A DNA stretch of 29,652 nucleotides. It comes from a virus. The DNA lies in IMG/VR virus record IMGVR_UViG_3300020170_000026, positions 1-29,652 of that record. One strand, written 5' to 3'. Below, piece by piece: positions 13,595-21,233 of this stretch. Below the pieces are notes generated by a model, which was not told the origin of the DNA, ran no database searches, and saw only the letters and a list, made by a program, of their open reading frames with translations. The translations under genes were made by a program, and so were the position numbers. Each line of letters opens with the position of its first letter. Within the stretch, counting starts at the first letter, position 1.

Positions 13595-14290
13595 TCATAC
13601 AGGTGTTGCATGTTCAAATATTTTTTCTTGTAATATCCAACCTTTATTACGAATAGTTTTTATTTCTAAAGAAGTGCCATTTAGATATTGTCTCATTCTG
13701 TTAAAATAAACATCTATCACACGTTTTGCAAAAAAGAAATCTTTACTATATCGATCATTGATCGCATAAAGATATTCTGTAAGTTGCTTGTAATAAACGA
13801 TTGTATCTTTTCGCTGAAAAAGGAAACACAATAATTGATAAGGGCGTTCAGGGAGTTTTATCTCCGTGCCATCTGCTTTTATGATTTTGAGGTAGGATAA
13901 TACCACATTGCCCGCTTTATATGAAATCGCTTTATGTTTAACTGAAAAACTATATCTATGAATGAATACCATAATCCTTAAATAGAGTTCTTCTTCATTC
14001 ATGGGCAATGTGCCGCAAAAATCTATGCCGGCTCCGTATAGGTCTAAAATAGCCTTTTCTGTATACCCATTCGATAATGAAATGATTGGCGTATCATTAT
14101 TGATTCTGAATTTCCTTATAATCTCTGTTGTTGGATCGGAGAATTTTGCAGAATGAAAAATTATGATGTTTGCTATATCGGCATTATCTGTCACATTCAT
14201 TTCCTTTTCCGAAAAAAAATGTGTCAAATGTCGCTTATAATATTCATCCTGTGTCTTTATGCAGATCGAATAAATTAGAGGGGTTTTCAT
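13595..14290 (-). CDS. OmpR-type regulator with degenerate receiver domain
   Basis: 231 aa. Residues 125-228 form a winged helix of the Trans_reg_C type (KLPERPYQLLCFLF, RVIDVYFNRMRQYL, IKTIRNKGWIL). Residues 1-115 resemble a receiver domain (PIISLSNGYTEKAILDLYGA), but the phospho-acceptor position after the third strand reads NIIIFHSA (His/Ser, no Asp), the N-terminal acidic pair is absent, and the conserved Lys is Leu (GTLP). So it probably binds DNA without phosphorylation. It sits in the accessory island, coupled to the DUF551 gene. Likely controls host or phage genes; target unknown. Confidence 0.8.
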   Translation of the reverse strand: MKTPLIYSICIKTQDEYYKRHLTHFFSEKEMNVTDNADIANIIIFHSAKFSDPTTEIIRKFRINNDTPIISLSNGYTEKAILDLYGAGIDFCGTLPMNEEELYLRIMVFIHRYSFSVKHKAISYKAGNVVLSYLKIIKADGTEIKLPERPYQLLCFLFQRKDTIVYYKQLTEYLYAINDRYSKDFFFAKRVIDVYFNRMRQYLNGTSLEIKTIRNKGWILQEKIFEHATPV

Positions 14291-14613
14291 TTTTCATCAG
14301 TTTTAAATGGTTCTGGGATGGGCATCCAATGCGTAGGGACGCTTATTTGTCCTTCTAGGCATAAAAATTCTATTTCTTCATTGCTATCATAGCCATTAAA
14401 TGAAGAAATGTAAACTGATTCTCCTTCATTGCATAAAACATATTTTCCTATTTCTGGCAATTGTTCTTTCACGCTTATCCATTCTTGTTGTTCTAATGCC
14501 CATCTTGCGCCACTACGAAAATCAAAACTTGAATTTAATTTGTTTAAATCATCGATACTTAAAACATTGGCATATATTTCAGATGCATTCCATATTTGTC
14601 CTTCAGTTATCAT
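14287..14613 (-). CDS. DUF551-family protein
   Basis: 108 aa. The C-terminal two thirds match DUF551: WISVKEQLPEIGKYVLC near the start, and THWMPIPEPFK at the end. DUF551 proteins are common in phages and prophages and have no known function. The N-terminal 40 residues (SEIYANVLSIDDLNKL) are extra. Stop overlaps the regulator start (ATGA). Confidence 0.75.
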   Translation of the reverse strand: MITEGQIWNASEIYANVLSIDDLNKLNSSFDFRSGARWALEQQEWISVKEQLPEIGKYVLCNEGESVYISSFNGYDSNEEIEFLCLEGQISVPTHWMPIPEPFKTDEK

Positions 14614-14624
14614 GTCTGTTCGTT

Positions 14625-15008
14625 TTAATTATTTTGTTGTATATGAGAAGATGTATCTCCACGCTGCTCCTCAATATCCATATTCTTTTTTGCTAACTGG
14701 ATTAATTCATCAAATGTCATGAATAATTGACCGCTTATATCATGCATAACGGAGATCATGTTAATGGTATCAGTAAGTACTTGTTTATGTTTTTTCTTAT
14801 CCCCTTTAAAATCTTCATTTAATTTAGCCCGTAATCTTATTGCGCCTTTTTCATTATCAATTTTTGCACATGAATAGGAGGTTGCTATATGGAAAAAGAA
14901 TTCCCCGTGCCCGGGCTGATGTAATATTACACTACCCGCAACATCGTTATCTATCAGAAGCTTTTTAATCGCTTCCATTACTTTTTTTAATTTAGGATTG
15001 TATTGCAT
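14625..15008 (-). CDS. Hypothetical phage protein
   Basis: 127 aa. The segment LIDNDVAGSVILHQPGHGEF and SYSCAKIDNEKGAIRLRAK resemble a small Bacteroidota phage family of unknown role. C-terminal part helical and acidic. Overlaps the upstream gene stop by 1 nt and precedes the DUF551 gene by 11 nt. Confidence 0.6.
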   Translation of the reverse strand: MQYNPKLKKVMEAIKKLLIDNDVAGSVILHQPGHGEFFFHIATSYSCAKIDNEKGAIRLRAKLNEDFKGDKKKHKQVLTDTINMISVMHDISGQLFMTFDELIQLAKKNMDIEEQRGDTSSHIQQNN

Positions 15009-15283
15009 TATTTCTGTTCGTTTTTAACTTGTTCAATGGCTTGTAGGATGATTTCTTTATTATAACTGTCTTTAAGATATATATAAATAGCATTCCCAAT
15101 ATCCTCAAAATCTTCAATAAATCCATAGAAAGCTATAATTGGAGCGCAATAAGCCCTCACTTCCCGATAGCACATGAGTGCGGTAAGTTGTTCGGTGGCT
15201 ATTGAAGGGATAATTTGTTCAATAGGGCTAAAAGAAAAAAGACCTCTACTTTTATATAATATTTTATATATTTTATCCTTCAT
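15008..15283 (-). CDS. Hypothetical protein
   Basis: 91 aa, helical (EQLTALMCYREVRAYCAPII), acidic C-terminal half (GFIEDFEDIGNAIYIYLKD). No membrane segment is convincing. Its start overlaps the end of the gene before it by 11 nt. Family unknown. Confidence 0.5.
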   Translation of the reverse strand: MKDKIYKILYKSRGLFSFSPIEQIIPSIATEQLTALMCYREVRAYCAPIIAFYGFIEDFEDIGNAIYIYLKDSYNKEIILQAIEQVKNEQK

Positions 15284-15506
15284 TGTTTATGTATTTTTCG
15301 GTGAGTTGATAATCTGTTTCATAAGCTTTATTATAAAATATATTCGATACTGCCTTTATTATGCCTTTTGTTATTAATGAATAGAATGTGTGAGTATTAA
15401 TCTTCTGAAGAATACCTCTTTTATCCCTCATAAAACAGCCACCATGAATTGTCCATCCTTCTTTCATCTTATCCACGACATCCTGTTGTGATTTTGATAG
15501 CTTCAT
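15273..15506 (-). CDS. Hypothetical phage protein
   Basis: 77 aa from ATG 15506 (MKLSKSQQDVVDKMKEGW), a start pattern often seen in small phage proteins; the frame is open to a GTG at 15545 but that would overlap the neighbour further. Contains TIHGGCFMRDKRGILQKI and a helical C-terminus. Function unknown. Confidence 0.55.
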   Translation of the reverse strand: MKLSKSQQDVVDKMKEGWTIHGGCFMRDKRGILQKINTHTFYSLITKGIIKAVSNIFYNKAYETDYQLTEKYINNEG

Positions 15507-15663
15507 TTCTTTTGGGTTTAAGTATAAAAGCTGTTTTCTTACCACGTACTTTACTTATTGAAAATCCATTGCTAAACCTTAGTATATAAATAGTACCTGT
15601 ATTTCTCACTAACCATAAATTAAAGATATATTGGTGATGCCGATCCCTCCAGGTATTCGTCAT
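15469..15663 (-). CDS. Hypothetical basic protein
   Basis: 64 aa from ATG 15663, which overlaps the stop of the upstream gene (ATGA). Basic (pattern KVRGKKTAFILKPKRNEA) with predicted beta strands (GTIYILRFSNG). Overlaps the next gene by 38 nt in another frame, unusual but supported by the stop/start overlap. Function unknown. Confidence 0.45.
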   Translation of the reverse strand: MTNTWRDRHHQYIFNLWLVRNTGTIYILRFSNGFSISKVRGKKTAFILKPKRNEAIKITTGCRG

Positions 15664-16010
15664 AATTGCCAATTTTCAGGTTCAGGTTCAGGTTCTGGAT
15701 TATCTGGATTATGTCCTTTCCCGGACATTCTGTCGCCGGGTTGTACAACGACTATTTCCGGATCACTGTCGGGTATTAAGCCTTCCTGTTCTAAATATCT
15801 ATCAACAACGGCCCCATCGCTTTCTACTTCATATAGTACCTTTTGTACGGCATCTGCTATATATTTAACTGTTATATGTGCATAATGCTTTGTGGCTTCT
15901 ATTTCAGCTTGTCCATTTGGAGATTGCTTTATATCATTCCAGTATTGGGGTATGTATCGGCACCTGACCATCTCTTCAGCAAGTATCCGTACACGTTCAT
16001 TGTAGTTCAT
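15660..16010 (-). CDS. Hypothetical protein with Pro-Glu tail
   Basis: 116 aa. N-terminal helical part (NYNERVRILAEEMVRCRYIP), middle helices, then VVVQPGDRMSGKGHNPDNP and a PEPEPEPE tail encoded by a short repeat of GGTTCA/GGTTCT triplets. The tail is probably an unstructured spacer. Family not recognised. Confidence 0.5.
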   Translation of the reverse strand: MNYNERVRILAEEMVRCRYIPQYWNDIKQSPNGQAEIEATKHYAHITVKYIADAVQKVLYEVESDGAVVDRYLEQEGLIPDSDPEIVVVQPGDRMSGKGHNPDNPEPEPEPENWQL

Positions 16011-16011
16011 A

Positions 16012-16179
16012 TTATCTATTTTTATAAAAGTAAGATTCTGGCACTATATTGATATCCATCTTAATATAATATCTATTTTCATTCATCCAAATTTCATGTT
16101 TTTTGTTTTCGCATTTATAATAAAGACTGGATAAAACATGCAATACTATATCTCCCTTTTTAATGTTCAATTGTTTCAT
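16012..16179 (-). CDS. Small hypothetical protein
   Basis: 55 aa from ATG 16179, overlapping the upstream stop (ATGA), stop TAA 16012-16014. Sequence begins MKQLNIKKGDIVLHVLSS and continues with a Cys and several Tyr (ENRYYIKMDINIVPESYF). The KKGDIV start suggests a small beta-barrel. Function unknown. Confidence 0.5.
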   Translation of the reverse strand: MKQLNIKKGDIVLHVLSSLYYKCENKKHEIWMNENRYYIKMDINIVPESYFYKNR

Positions 16180-16445
16180 AATTCAAATTTTAGATTTTCT
16201 AATTTATTCAGTTGTGTTTTGAAAAATTCAATTTTGAGTAATCTCATTTGTTCTGCTCTTTCGATAGCTTTTTCTTTGGTTATATGCCAATCTGGTTTAT
16301 AATATCTTTTCTTATAAAAATGATTAGATATTAAACATACAATATCTTCAATTTGACCATCCATTTTTTGAATGCCCTTGCTTAATGCATATTGGGTAAT
16401 ATAAACTTCCATAATTTTATCATTTATATTAAAAATTCCCTTCAT
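16176..16445 (-). CDS. Hypothetical helical protein
   Basis: 89 aa. C-terminal half forms an amphipathic helix (KAIERAEQMRLLKIEFFKTQ). Middle part has FYKKRYYKPDWHITKE. Coupled by overlaps on both sides in the leftward operon. Family not recognised. Confidence 0.5.
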   Translation of the reverse strand: MKGIFNINDKIMEVYITQYALSKGIQKMDGQIEDIVCLISNHFYKKRYYKPDWHITKEKAIERAEQMRLLKIEFFKTQLNKLENLKFEL

Positions 16446-16755
16446 TATTTTCGTCTAAAGTAAAAACTGCCATCGGCGGAAGTGCATTTGAAAGTGTCTT
16501 AATATAAATTGGTTCACCTCTATTGATAGCTTCAATGTCTTCTTTATTTGGTTGCCATGCTGTCATATAATAAGGATAACTTTCTGAATCAATTCCGGCA
16601 TACAATCCACGGGGTAATTGGGCTATACCATTAGATTTGAATATTTTATAAAGTAATCCAAATCCATGCTTAGCCCAAATACTTGTACATTGTTCATCCG
16701 TCATGTCATCAGGTTTTTTAATTTCTTTAGCCCCTTCAAAGTTTATTGGATGCAT
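16429..16755 (-). CDS. Hypothetical phage protein, first gene of leftward island operon
   Basis: 108 aa from ATG 16755 (MHPINFEGAKEIKKPDDMTD); a GTG start at 16773 would lie inside the -7 promoter element and is rejected. Contains MTDEQCTSIWAKHG and a WQPNKEDIEAINRGEPIYI segment ending in PPMAVFTLDE, a layout shared by small Bacteroidota phage proteins of unknown role. Confidence 0.6.
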   Translation of the reverse strand: MHPINFEGAKEIKKPDDMTDEQCTSIWAKHGFGLLYKIFKSNGIAQLPRGLYAGIDSESYPYYMTAWQPNKEDIEAINRGEPIYIKTLSNALPPMAVFTLDENNEGNF

Positions 16756-16772
16756 AATTCTTATTGTTTCCA

Positions 16773-16805
16773 CAAATGTAGATAATTAATTTTTAATTAT
16801 CCAAA
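16773..16805 (-). promoter_or_regulatory. Bacteroidota-type promoter, leftward
   Basis: On the minus strand TTTG (16805-16802), 21 nt, TACATTTG (16780-16773). Predicted start near 16766, about 10 nt before ATG 16755. Confidence 0.55.
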
Positions 16806-16812
16806 TAAATAT

Positions 16813-16820
16813 TATCTTTG
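16813..16820 (+). promoter_or_regulatory. -7 element for the rightward island operon
   Basis: TATCTTTG matches TAnnTTTG and lies 16 nt before ATG 16837. No clear TTTG about 20 nt upstream, only a T-rich tract (16791-16794). It is close to the leftward promoter, so the two may interfere. Confidence 0.4.
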
Positions 16821-16836
16821 CTGAAATTTATACTTT

Positions 16837-17259
16837 ATGAATACATCAGGAATTATTTCTTTGACCGGTTTCTCTTTATTATGTTTGACCGGAATTATTG
16901 TTCTTTCTATGTGGGGATGTCCAAAATATAGGGTCTATTCACAACGCATGGAAGGAGAAGCATTATTAGCACATGCACAGGCTTCAAAAGAGGTTGCAGT
17001 TGCTGAAGCCAGGGCTAAAATGGAAAGTGCCGCTATGTTGGCACAAGCTGATACAATTCGGGCACATGGTGTTGCAAGATCAAATGAAATCATTGGCGCA
17101 TCATTAAAGAATAATGAAGCATATTTACATTGGTTATGGATAGATAACATAGAAAAAAATCCGCAAGCAGTAATATATGTTCCAACAGAGGCTAATCTTC
17201 CTATACTTGAAGCAGGCAGACGGCCAAATACAAAAAGTGATAGCGTTAAAATAAAATAG
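16837..17259 (+). CDS. Band-7/SPFH-like phage membrane protein
   Basis: 140 aa. One membrane helix at residues 5-26 (SLTGFSLLCLTGIIVLSMWG) followed by CPKYRVY, then an Ala/Glu-rich coiled coil (EALLAHAQASKEVAVAEARA) with AHGVARSNEIIGASLKNNEA, and VIYVPTEANLPILEAG. This copies the C-terminal part of stomatin/HflK-HflC proteins without the full SPFH domain. Similar short versions recur in Bacteroidota phages; they may act on host membrane proteases or on superinfection, which is not proven. First gene of the rightward island operon. Confidence 0.7.
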   Translation: MNTSGIISLTGFSLLCLTGIIVLSMWGCPKYRVYSQRMEGEALLAHAQASKEVAVAEARAKMESAAMLAQADTIRAHGVARSNEIIGASLKNNEAYLHWLWIDNIEKNPQAVIYVPTEANLPILEAGRRPNTKSDSVKIK

Positions 17260-17260
17260 A

Positions 17261-17440
17261 ATGACAAAAGAAATAAAACGGCGTCCTGGCAGGCCAAAAG
17301 GAGATTCGGATAAGGTAGTGGTATATATCAATATAGATAAGGATTTGGCCGAAGCAACAAAAAATATAAATAGATCAGAATTTATTAATACATGGCTACG
17401 TAAATGGAAGAATAAAGTCATCTTAAAACAGCAATCATGA
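17261..17440 (+). CDS. AT-hook/ribbon-helix-helix-like small protein
   Basis: 59 aa from ATG 17261. N-terminal RRPGRPKGD is an AT-hook (GRP core), followed by VVVYINIDKDLAEATKN and NRSEFINTWLRKW, the strand-helix-helix pattern of ribbon-helix-helix DNA-binding proteins. Stop overlaps the next start (ATGA). Possibly a regulator of the divergent control region. Confidence 0.55.
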   Translation: MTKEIKRRPGRPKGDSDKVVVYINIDKDLAEATKNINRSEFINTWLRKWKNKVILKQQS

Positions 17441-17658
17441 TATATGCAATATACACAAGCCATGGTCATATGCATCCTGAAGAATGCGAAGACCAGGAAC
17501 AAGCTAAAAGTTATTTAGATTCGGGAGAGGATATGGGCGCTATGTATGCCATCTGCATATTAAATGATGGAAAAATAGAAATATTTCATCCTGAAACAAT
17601 TGACTTAAAAGAATGCAGGACTATTTTGAAATCATTAAAATTAAAATATCATGAATAA
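17437..17658 (+). CDS. Hypothetical acidic protein
   Basis: 73 aa, MIYAIYTSHGHMHPEECEDQ and GAMYAICILNDGKIEIFHPE, an alpha-beta fold with several acidic residues. No family recognised. Overlaps both neighbours by 4-8 nt. Confidence 0.5.
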   Translation: MIYAIYTSHGHMHPEECEDQEQAKSYLDSGEDMGAMYAICILNDGKIEIFHPETIDLKECRTILKSLKLKYHE

Positions 17659-17845
17659 CCTCACTGATGATCAATATAAGGAATTTGTTCTGTTTTATAG
17701 AACCGAACATGAAAAAGAAACAAATGGCAATTGGTTTGAAGACGAGCCAATAAATGATAGAAACGATTATTATGAAGATCATTGGGAAGATGCCGCAGAA
17801 TTAGCATATAAATTTCATGAATACTTAAAACAAAAAGGATTATGA
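17651..17845 (+). CDS. Hypothetical acidic protein
   Basis: 64 aa, strongly acidic (NDRNDYYEDHWEDAAELAYK). High negative charge is typical of DNA-mimic or anti-defence proteins, but also of many unrelated small phage proteins, so no function is given. Its stop overlaps the next start (ATGA). Confidence 0.5.
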   Translation: MNNLTDDQYKEFVLFYRTEHEKETNGNWFEDEPINDRNDYYEDHWEDAAELAYKFHEYLKQKGL

Positions 17846-18000
17846 AACATATCTTATTCTTTTCGGGTTGTGCTATCTTTTTAGCCTCGCTAGTGGCCTA
17901 TCATTCAGATAGGCAGCAATTATCCATACATCTGCTTGGAAGCGCTATAATAGTCTTATTAATGCTTATTGTTTTACAAATAGAAGAAAAAAGGAAATAA
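17842..18000 (+). CDS. Small two-helix membrane protein
   Basis: 52 aa from ATG 17842. Two hydrophobic segments, at about residues 3-19 (HILFFSGCAIFLASLVA) and 29-46 (LLGSAIIVLLMLIVLQ), with a charged turn (HSDRQQ) and basic end (EEKRK). Holin-like size and topology, but it lies far from any lysis gene and no endolysin is seen. Confidence 0.5.
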   Translation: MKHILFFSGCAIFLASLVAYHSDRQQLSIHLLGSAIIVLLMLIVLQIEEKRK

Positions 18001-18001
18001 A

Positions 18002-18601
18002 ATGACAAATAAAAAACGCGGTAGACCGGCACGCATAAAAGGTGCTGATCTCAAACAGGCTGGCTTCAAATACAAACTTGAACATCTTACACCTGAAGAA
18101 AAAGAAGAGCGCCAGAATGGGCGGAAAATGATGAAAGACGGTAAAATGATCACAATGGAATCAACAGATTATGATTATTTCTTCAAGAATATGGATAATG
18201 TGGAAATTCGGCTTTATTATGTAAATAAGGATTTCTTTTATAAGAACGTTCGTTTAACATCCCTGGATCAATTACCGCTCATTGAAAAGGATGCATTGGC
18301 AAATGCTCATTATGCAGAATTGGATAAACAAGTTCAGGATACGAGGCCGGTTGCGGTTCTTATGATTAAAAATAATCAAGGTTCTAAACAAGTGTCATGC
18401 TATAATGAGGATGAAATAATATTGATCGGGGGTCCATTACATGAGAAAATAGTAAATTATTCTACAAAGTTCCCTTTCTATATGGAACAATTTGAAGTAA
18501 CACATCCTGGGACTAATCCGCCAGCGAAATCATATTTGGCGGCACGGTACAAAAGGAATAAGGAGAATCCTAATATTTATAATTATGATCCCAGCATTTG
18601 A
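18002..18601 (+). CDS. AT-hook protein, hypothetical
   Basis: 199 aa. N-terminus KKRGRPARIKG is an AT-hook. The remainder (YDYFFKNMDNVEIRLYYVNK, ARPVA-like strands, EVTHPGTNPPAKSYLAARYK) is a mixed domain I do not recognise. The basic N-terminus suggests DNA binding. One nt after the membrane protein gene; overlaps the next gene by 17 nt. Confidence 0.55.
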   Translation: MTNKKRGRPARIKGADLKQAGFKYKLEHLTPEEKEERQNGRKMMKDGKMITMESTDYDYFFKNMDNVEIRLYYVNKDFFYKNVRLTSLDQLPLIEKDALANAHYAELDKQVQDTRPVAVLMIKNNQGSKQVSCYNEDEIILIGGPLHEKIVNYSTKFPFYMEQFEVTHPGTNPPAKSYLAARYKRNKENPNIYNYDPSI

Positions 18602-18761
18602 TATTGTGCTTCAAGAAGTCAAAACAATTGAACAAGCAGCCTGGATAAGGATCAATCCAAGGATTTTACGCAATATTGAAAAATCATGTTTTTATAAACA
18701 TAAAGCAATGGTGAGCAGATTAAGAAAAGATTATTTCTTCAAGAATTATAAAAAAAGATAA
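18585..18761 (+). CDS. Small basic protein
   Basis: 58 aa from ATG 18585, inside the end of the AT-hook gene. Helical and basic (KTIEQAAWIRINPRILRNIE, then SRLRKDYFFKNYKKR), predicted to bind nucleic acid. Its stop overlaps the following ATG (TAATG). Confidence 0.5.
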   Translation: MIPAFDIVLQEVKTIEQAAWIRINPRILRNIEKSCFYKHKAMVSRLRKDYFFKNYKKR

Positions 18762-19039
18762 TGAATAGAGTAAAATATATTCCCAGAGAAGGATTTATCA
18801 TTTTTAATTCACAAAATGAAAGAATGCCTGATTTGATATATCAAAATGTATCAATAAATGATATGTGGAAGGAAAACGAACAGTCTAAAACTGATGTAAG
18901 AACACAATATATAAAAGAAAATACAGCATTGTATGGGCATGAAAAAGCATGGGATATGTGGATTAATTTGAAAGACTCAATTGCACTTAAACATGTTGTA
19001 AAAGTTACAATTGAAATGGAATGCATTTTTGAACCATAA
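18761..19039 (+). CDS. Hypothetical protein, last gene of the island
   Basis: 92 aa. MNRVKYIPREGFIIFNSQNE at the start, then a helical central part (YGHEKAWDMWINLKDS) and a short strand (VVKVTIEMECIFEP). No family recognised. Followed at once by a terminator. Confidence 0.5.
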   Translation: MNRVKYIPREGFIIFNSQNERMPDLIYQNVSINDMWKENEQSKTDVRTQYIKENTALYGHEKAWDMWINLKDSIALKHVVKVTIEMECIFEP

Positions 19040-19041
19040 AT

Positions 19042-19076
19042 AAAAACCCGCCCTAAAAAGAGCGGGTCAATTTTTT
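19042..19076 (+). terminator. Rho-independent terminator ending the island operon
   Basis: ACCCGC (19046-19051) with GCGGGT (19062-19067), 10-nt loop, then TCAATTTTTT. Confidence 0.75.
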
Positions 19077-19121
19077 GACTTAACCTATGAAAACTTTATT
19101 CCATACAAATCTACATAATTT

Positions 19122-19150
19122 TTTGTATATTAAATAATTAGTTATATTTG
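19122..19150 (+). promoter_or_regulatory. Promoter of the capsid operon
   Basis: TATATTTG (19143-19150) fits the -7 element; TTTG at 19122-19125 is 17 nt upstream, shorter than the 20 nt of the other promoters. Leader of about 30 nt, containing the palindrome CGCAAATTGCG (19173-19183). Confidence 0.5.
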
Positions 19151-19188
19151 TGTAACCTGTGTATGCTTTATTCGCAAATTGCGGATAA

Positions 19189-19914
19189 ATGGAGCTTTTC
19201 AAGAAAAAAACAAATATTTCTAAAGAATTTAGTGTTAAGGACATCGACACAAGCGGTCGTGTCCTTTCTATTTACTGGTCCTCATTTGATAATAAAGATA
19301 GGGATGGGGATGTTATTGTAAAAGGAGCATTTTCTAAAACTATTCGTGAACAAGGACCGCAGGGCTTGGGTGAACAATGGTTTATTAAATTCCATAACCC
19401 AGATATGCCGTTGGCAACTCCATTTGAGCTAACGGAAGATAATTACGGCCTCTTGGCCCGTATAAAAATGCCCAATACCGATCCTGCTAATGAAACCTTA
19501 ACCCTTTATCAGGATGGGCATTATAAACATCAATCTATTGGTTTCCAGACAATAAGACAACAAAAAAGAGATAATTACAACGAAATATCTGAAATAAAAT
19601 TATATGAAGGCTCTGTAGTATTATGGGCCGCGAATCCATCTGCAAAATTTGTAGATATTAAGTCTATTATATCTCCCAAAGAAATTAGTGAAGAACTTGA
19701 ATTAACTATTAAGGGATTACGTAATGGAAAATATAAAGATGAAACATTTGCGCTCTTAGAAATTAAGATGCGCCAACTTATACAGGCTGCTGCTGATATA
19801 GCAAGTAACACTCCTGCCGCTGATCAAGCACCGGAGCCGTCAACGGATGTCAAGCAAGATGATGCCATAATTGAAACAAAATTGGACAACATCTTAAAAT
19901 TATTCATCAAATGA
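19189..19914 (+). CDS. Prohead maturation protease (HK97 S78-like)
   Basis: 241 aa. Core signature: SSFDNKDRDGDVIVKGAFSK, then KFHNPDMPLA with catalytic His69, HYKHQSIGF with catalytic Ser116, and LYEGSVVLWAANP with E140 probably completing the triad. C-terminal 60 residues are Ala/Glu-rich and may act as scaffold. It cleaves the N-terminal arm of the capsid protein that follows. Overlaps the capsid gene by ATGA. First gene after the island. Confidence 0.9.
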   Translation: MELFKKKTNISKEFSVKDIDTSGRVLSIYWSSFDNKDRDGDVIVKGAFSKTIREQGPQGLGEQWFIKFHNPDMPLATPFELTEDNYGLLARIKMPNTDPANETLTLYQDGHYKHQSIGFQTIRQQKRDNYNEISEIKLYEGSVVLWAANPSAKFVDIKSIISPKEISEELELTIKGLRNGKYKDETFALLEIKMRQLIQAAADIASNTPAADQAPEPSTDVKQDDAIIETKLDNILKLFIK

Positions 19915-21143
19915 GTGAAATAAAATTAGATACTATCGAAAAAAGTATCAAAGAATATCAGGATGCCACGCAGGCGGGCCTGAAAGCAACCAAGGAAGAT
20001 TTTGAACTGCTGAAAAAAGCTACAGATGCCTGGGAGGCTAAATTTAAGGCACAGGAAGACTTGGCGGTAACTCTGGATGGAAAGATCAAAACTGTCAATG
20101 AATATGCTGAAAATCTGGAAAAACAATTGAAGGCCAAGCAATTAACGCCTGAACAACAGTTTCAGTTCATTGATCTGCTGGGTAAGGCTGTAGAGGAAAA
20201 TTGGGCAGAAATTGAAAAGTTCAAGAAAGCAAGCAAAGGCCGCGTTTTCCGCTTTGAAGTGAAGGCTCCGGCCGACATGGGCATTACCACCAATGTAACC
20301 GGCGCTGGTGCATATTTTACCACGGTACAGATTGGCATCCGTGCCCTGCCTAATCGTAAGGTACATATGCGGCAGATCATACCGCTTGGTACCATGTCTT
20401 CCAGCTCTGTTACTTATATGAGGGAAGTTCCCAGCGGTGAAGGCAATTTAACTCCGGTACTAGAAAATGGCACTAAACCGCAATTTGATATTGATTTCCA
20501 GGAAGTAACAGTACCGGCAGAATATATTGCCGGTTGGTTACGAGTTTCTCGTAAGATGTTAGATGATATGGCCGCATTCCGGTCATTTCTTCAAATGCGC
20601 CTTATGGAAATGTATCTGAAAGCAGAGGATAATCAGATTCTAAATGGAACTGGTGTTTCTCCCCAATTGCAAGGTTTACTCGTTGTTGCTGTTCCTGCGG
20701 TTGCAACTACCGGCCCGAATGTTGAACGTCTGGTTCATGCCATTGCTCAGCTGGAAACAACCGATTATACTGCTACCGGTATCGTTCTTCACCCTGCCGC
20801 ATATTATGAAATCGCTCTTAATAAGGCTACAGGTTCCGGAGAATATGATCTGCCTAATCCGCTGATCGTGATCCAAAATGGTCAGTTATATGTTGCCGGT
20901 GTGCCGGTATACAAAACAACTGCTATTGGTCTTAGCACTTATTTGGTTGGTGATTTCGATATGGGTTGTCAGTTGTTTATCCGTGAACAGCCGATTGTCG
21001 AATTTTTCGATCAGGACGCGAACAATGTGACCACCAATAAGATTACCGTACGTATTGAAGGACGGGTTGCATTGGCTATTTACAGAGCCGCTGCATTCGT
21101 TCAGGGTACGTTCACAGGTATACCTGCATTCCCAACAACCTAA
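19911..21143 (+). CDS. Major capsid protein (HK97 fold)
   Basis: 410 aa. Residues 1 to about 110 form a charged coiled-coil delta domain (EDFELLKKATDAWEAKFKAQ) expected to be removed by the protease; the HK97 shell domain follows (GITTNVTGAGAYFTTVQIGI, REVPSGEGNLTPVLENG, VPAEYIAGWLRVSRKML, ALAIYRAAAFVQGTFTG). GC content is higher than in neighbours, as usual for a highly expressed gene. Cleavage is probably near residue 110-120. Confidence 0.93.
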   Translation: MSEIKLDTIEKSIKEYQDATQAGLKATKEDFELLKKATDAWEAKFKAQEDLAVTLDGKIKTVNEYAENLEKQLKAKQLTPEQQFQFIDLLGKAVEENWAEIEKFKKASKGRVFRFEVKAPADMGITTNVTGAGAYFTTVQIGIRALPNRKVHMRQIIPLGTMSSSSVTYMREVPSGEGNLTPVLENGTKPQFDIDFQEVTVPAEYIAGWLRVSRKMLDDMAAFRSFLQMRLMEMYLKAEDNQILNGTGVSPQLQGLLVVAVPAVATTGPNVERLVHAIAQLETTDYTATGIVLHPAAYYEIALNKATGSGEYDLPNPLIVIQNGQLYVAGVPVYKTTAIGLSTYLVGDFDMGCQLFIREQPIVEFFDQDANNVTTNKITVRIEGRVALAIYRAAAFVQGTFTGIPAFPTT

Positions 21144-21148
21144 GATAA

Positions 21149-21186
21149 ACCTAAGGGGGCGGTAAATGCGCCGTCCCTTTATTTTA
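21149..21186 (+). terminator. Partial terminator after the capsid gene
   Basis: AAGGGGGCG (21153-21161) with CGCC (21169-21172) and CCCTT (21175-21179), bulge GT, then TTTATTTTATA. Tail genes start only 50 nt later without an obvious promoter, so it likely lets some transcription through and lowers expression of downstream genes. Confidence 0.55.
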
Positions 21187-21233
21187 TATGAAGGAAAAGA
21201 AATATATAAAATATCAGCCTAAAAAGCAATACA

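Noticed and set aside
15631-15885. + strand 84-codon Gly/Ser-rich frame
   Set aside because: It mirrors the Pro-Glu tail of the minus-strand gene at 15660-16010, which belongs to a continuous operon.
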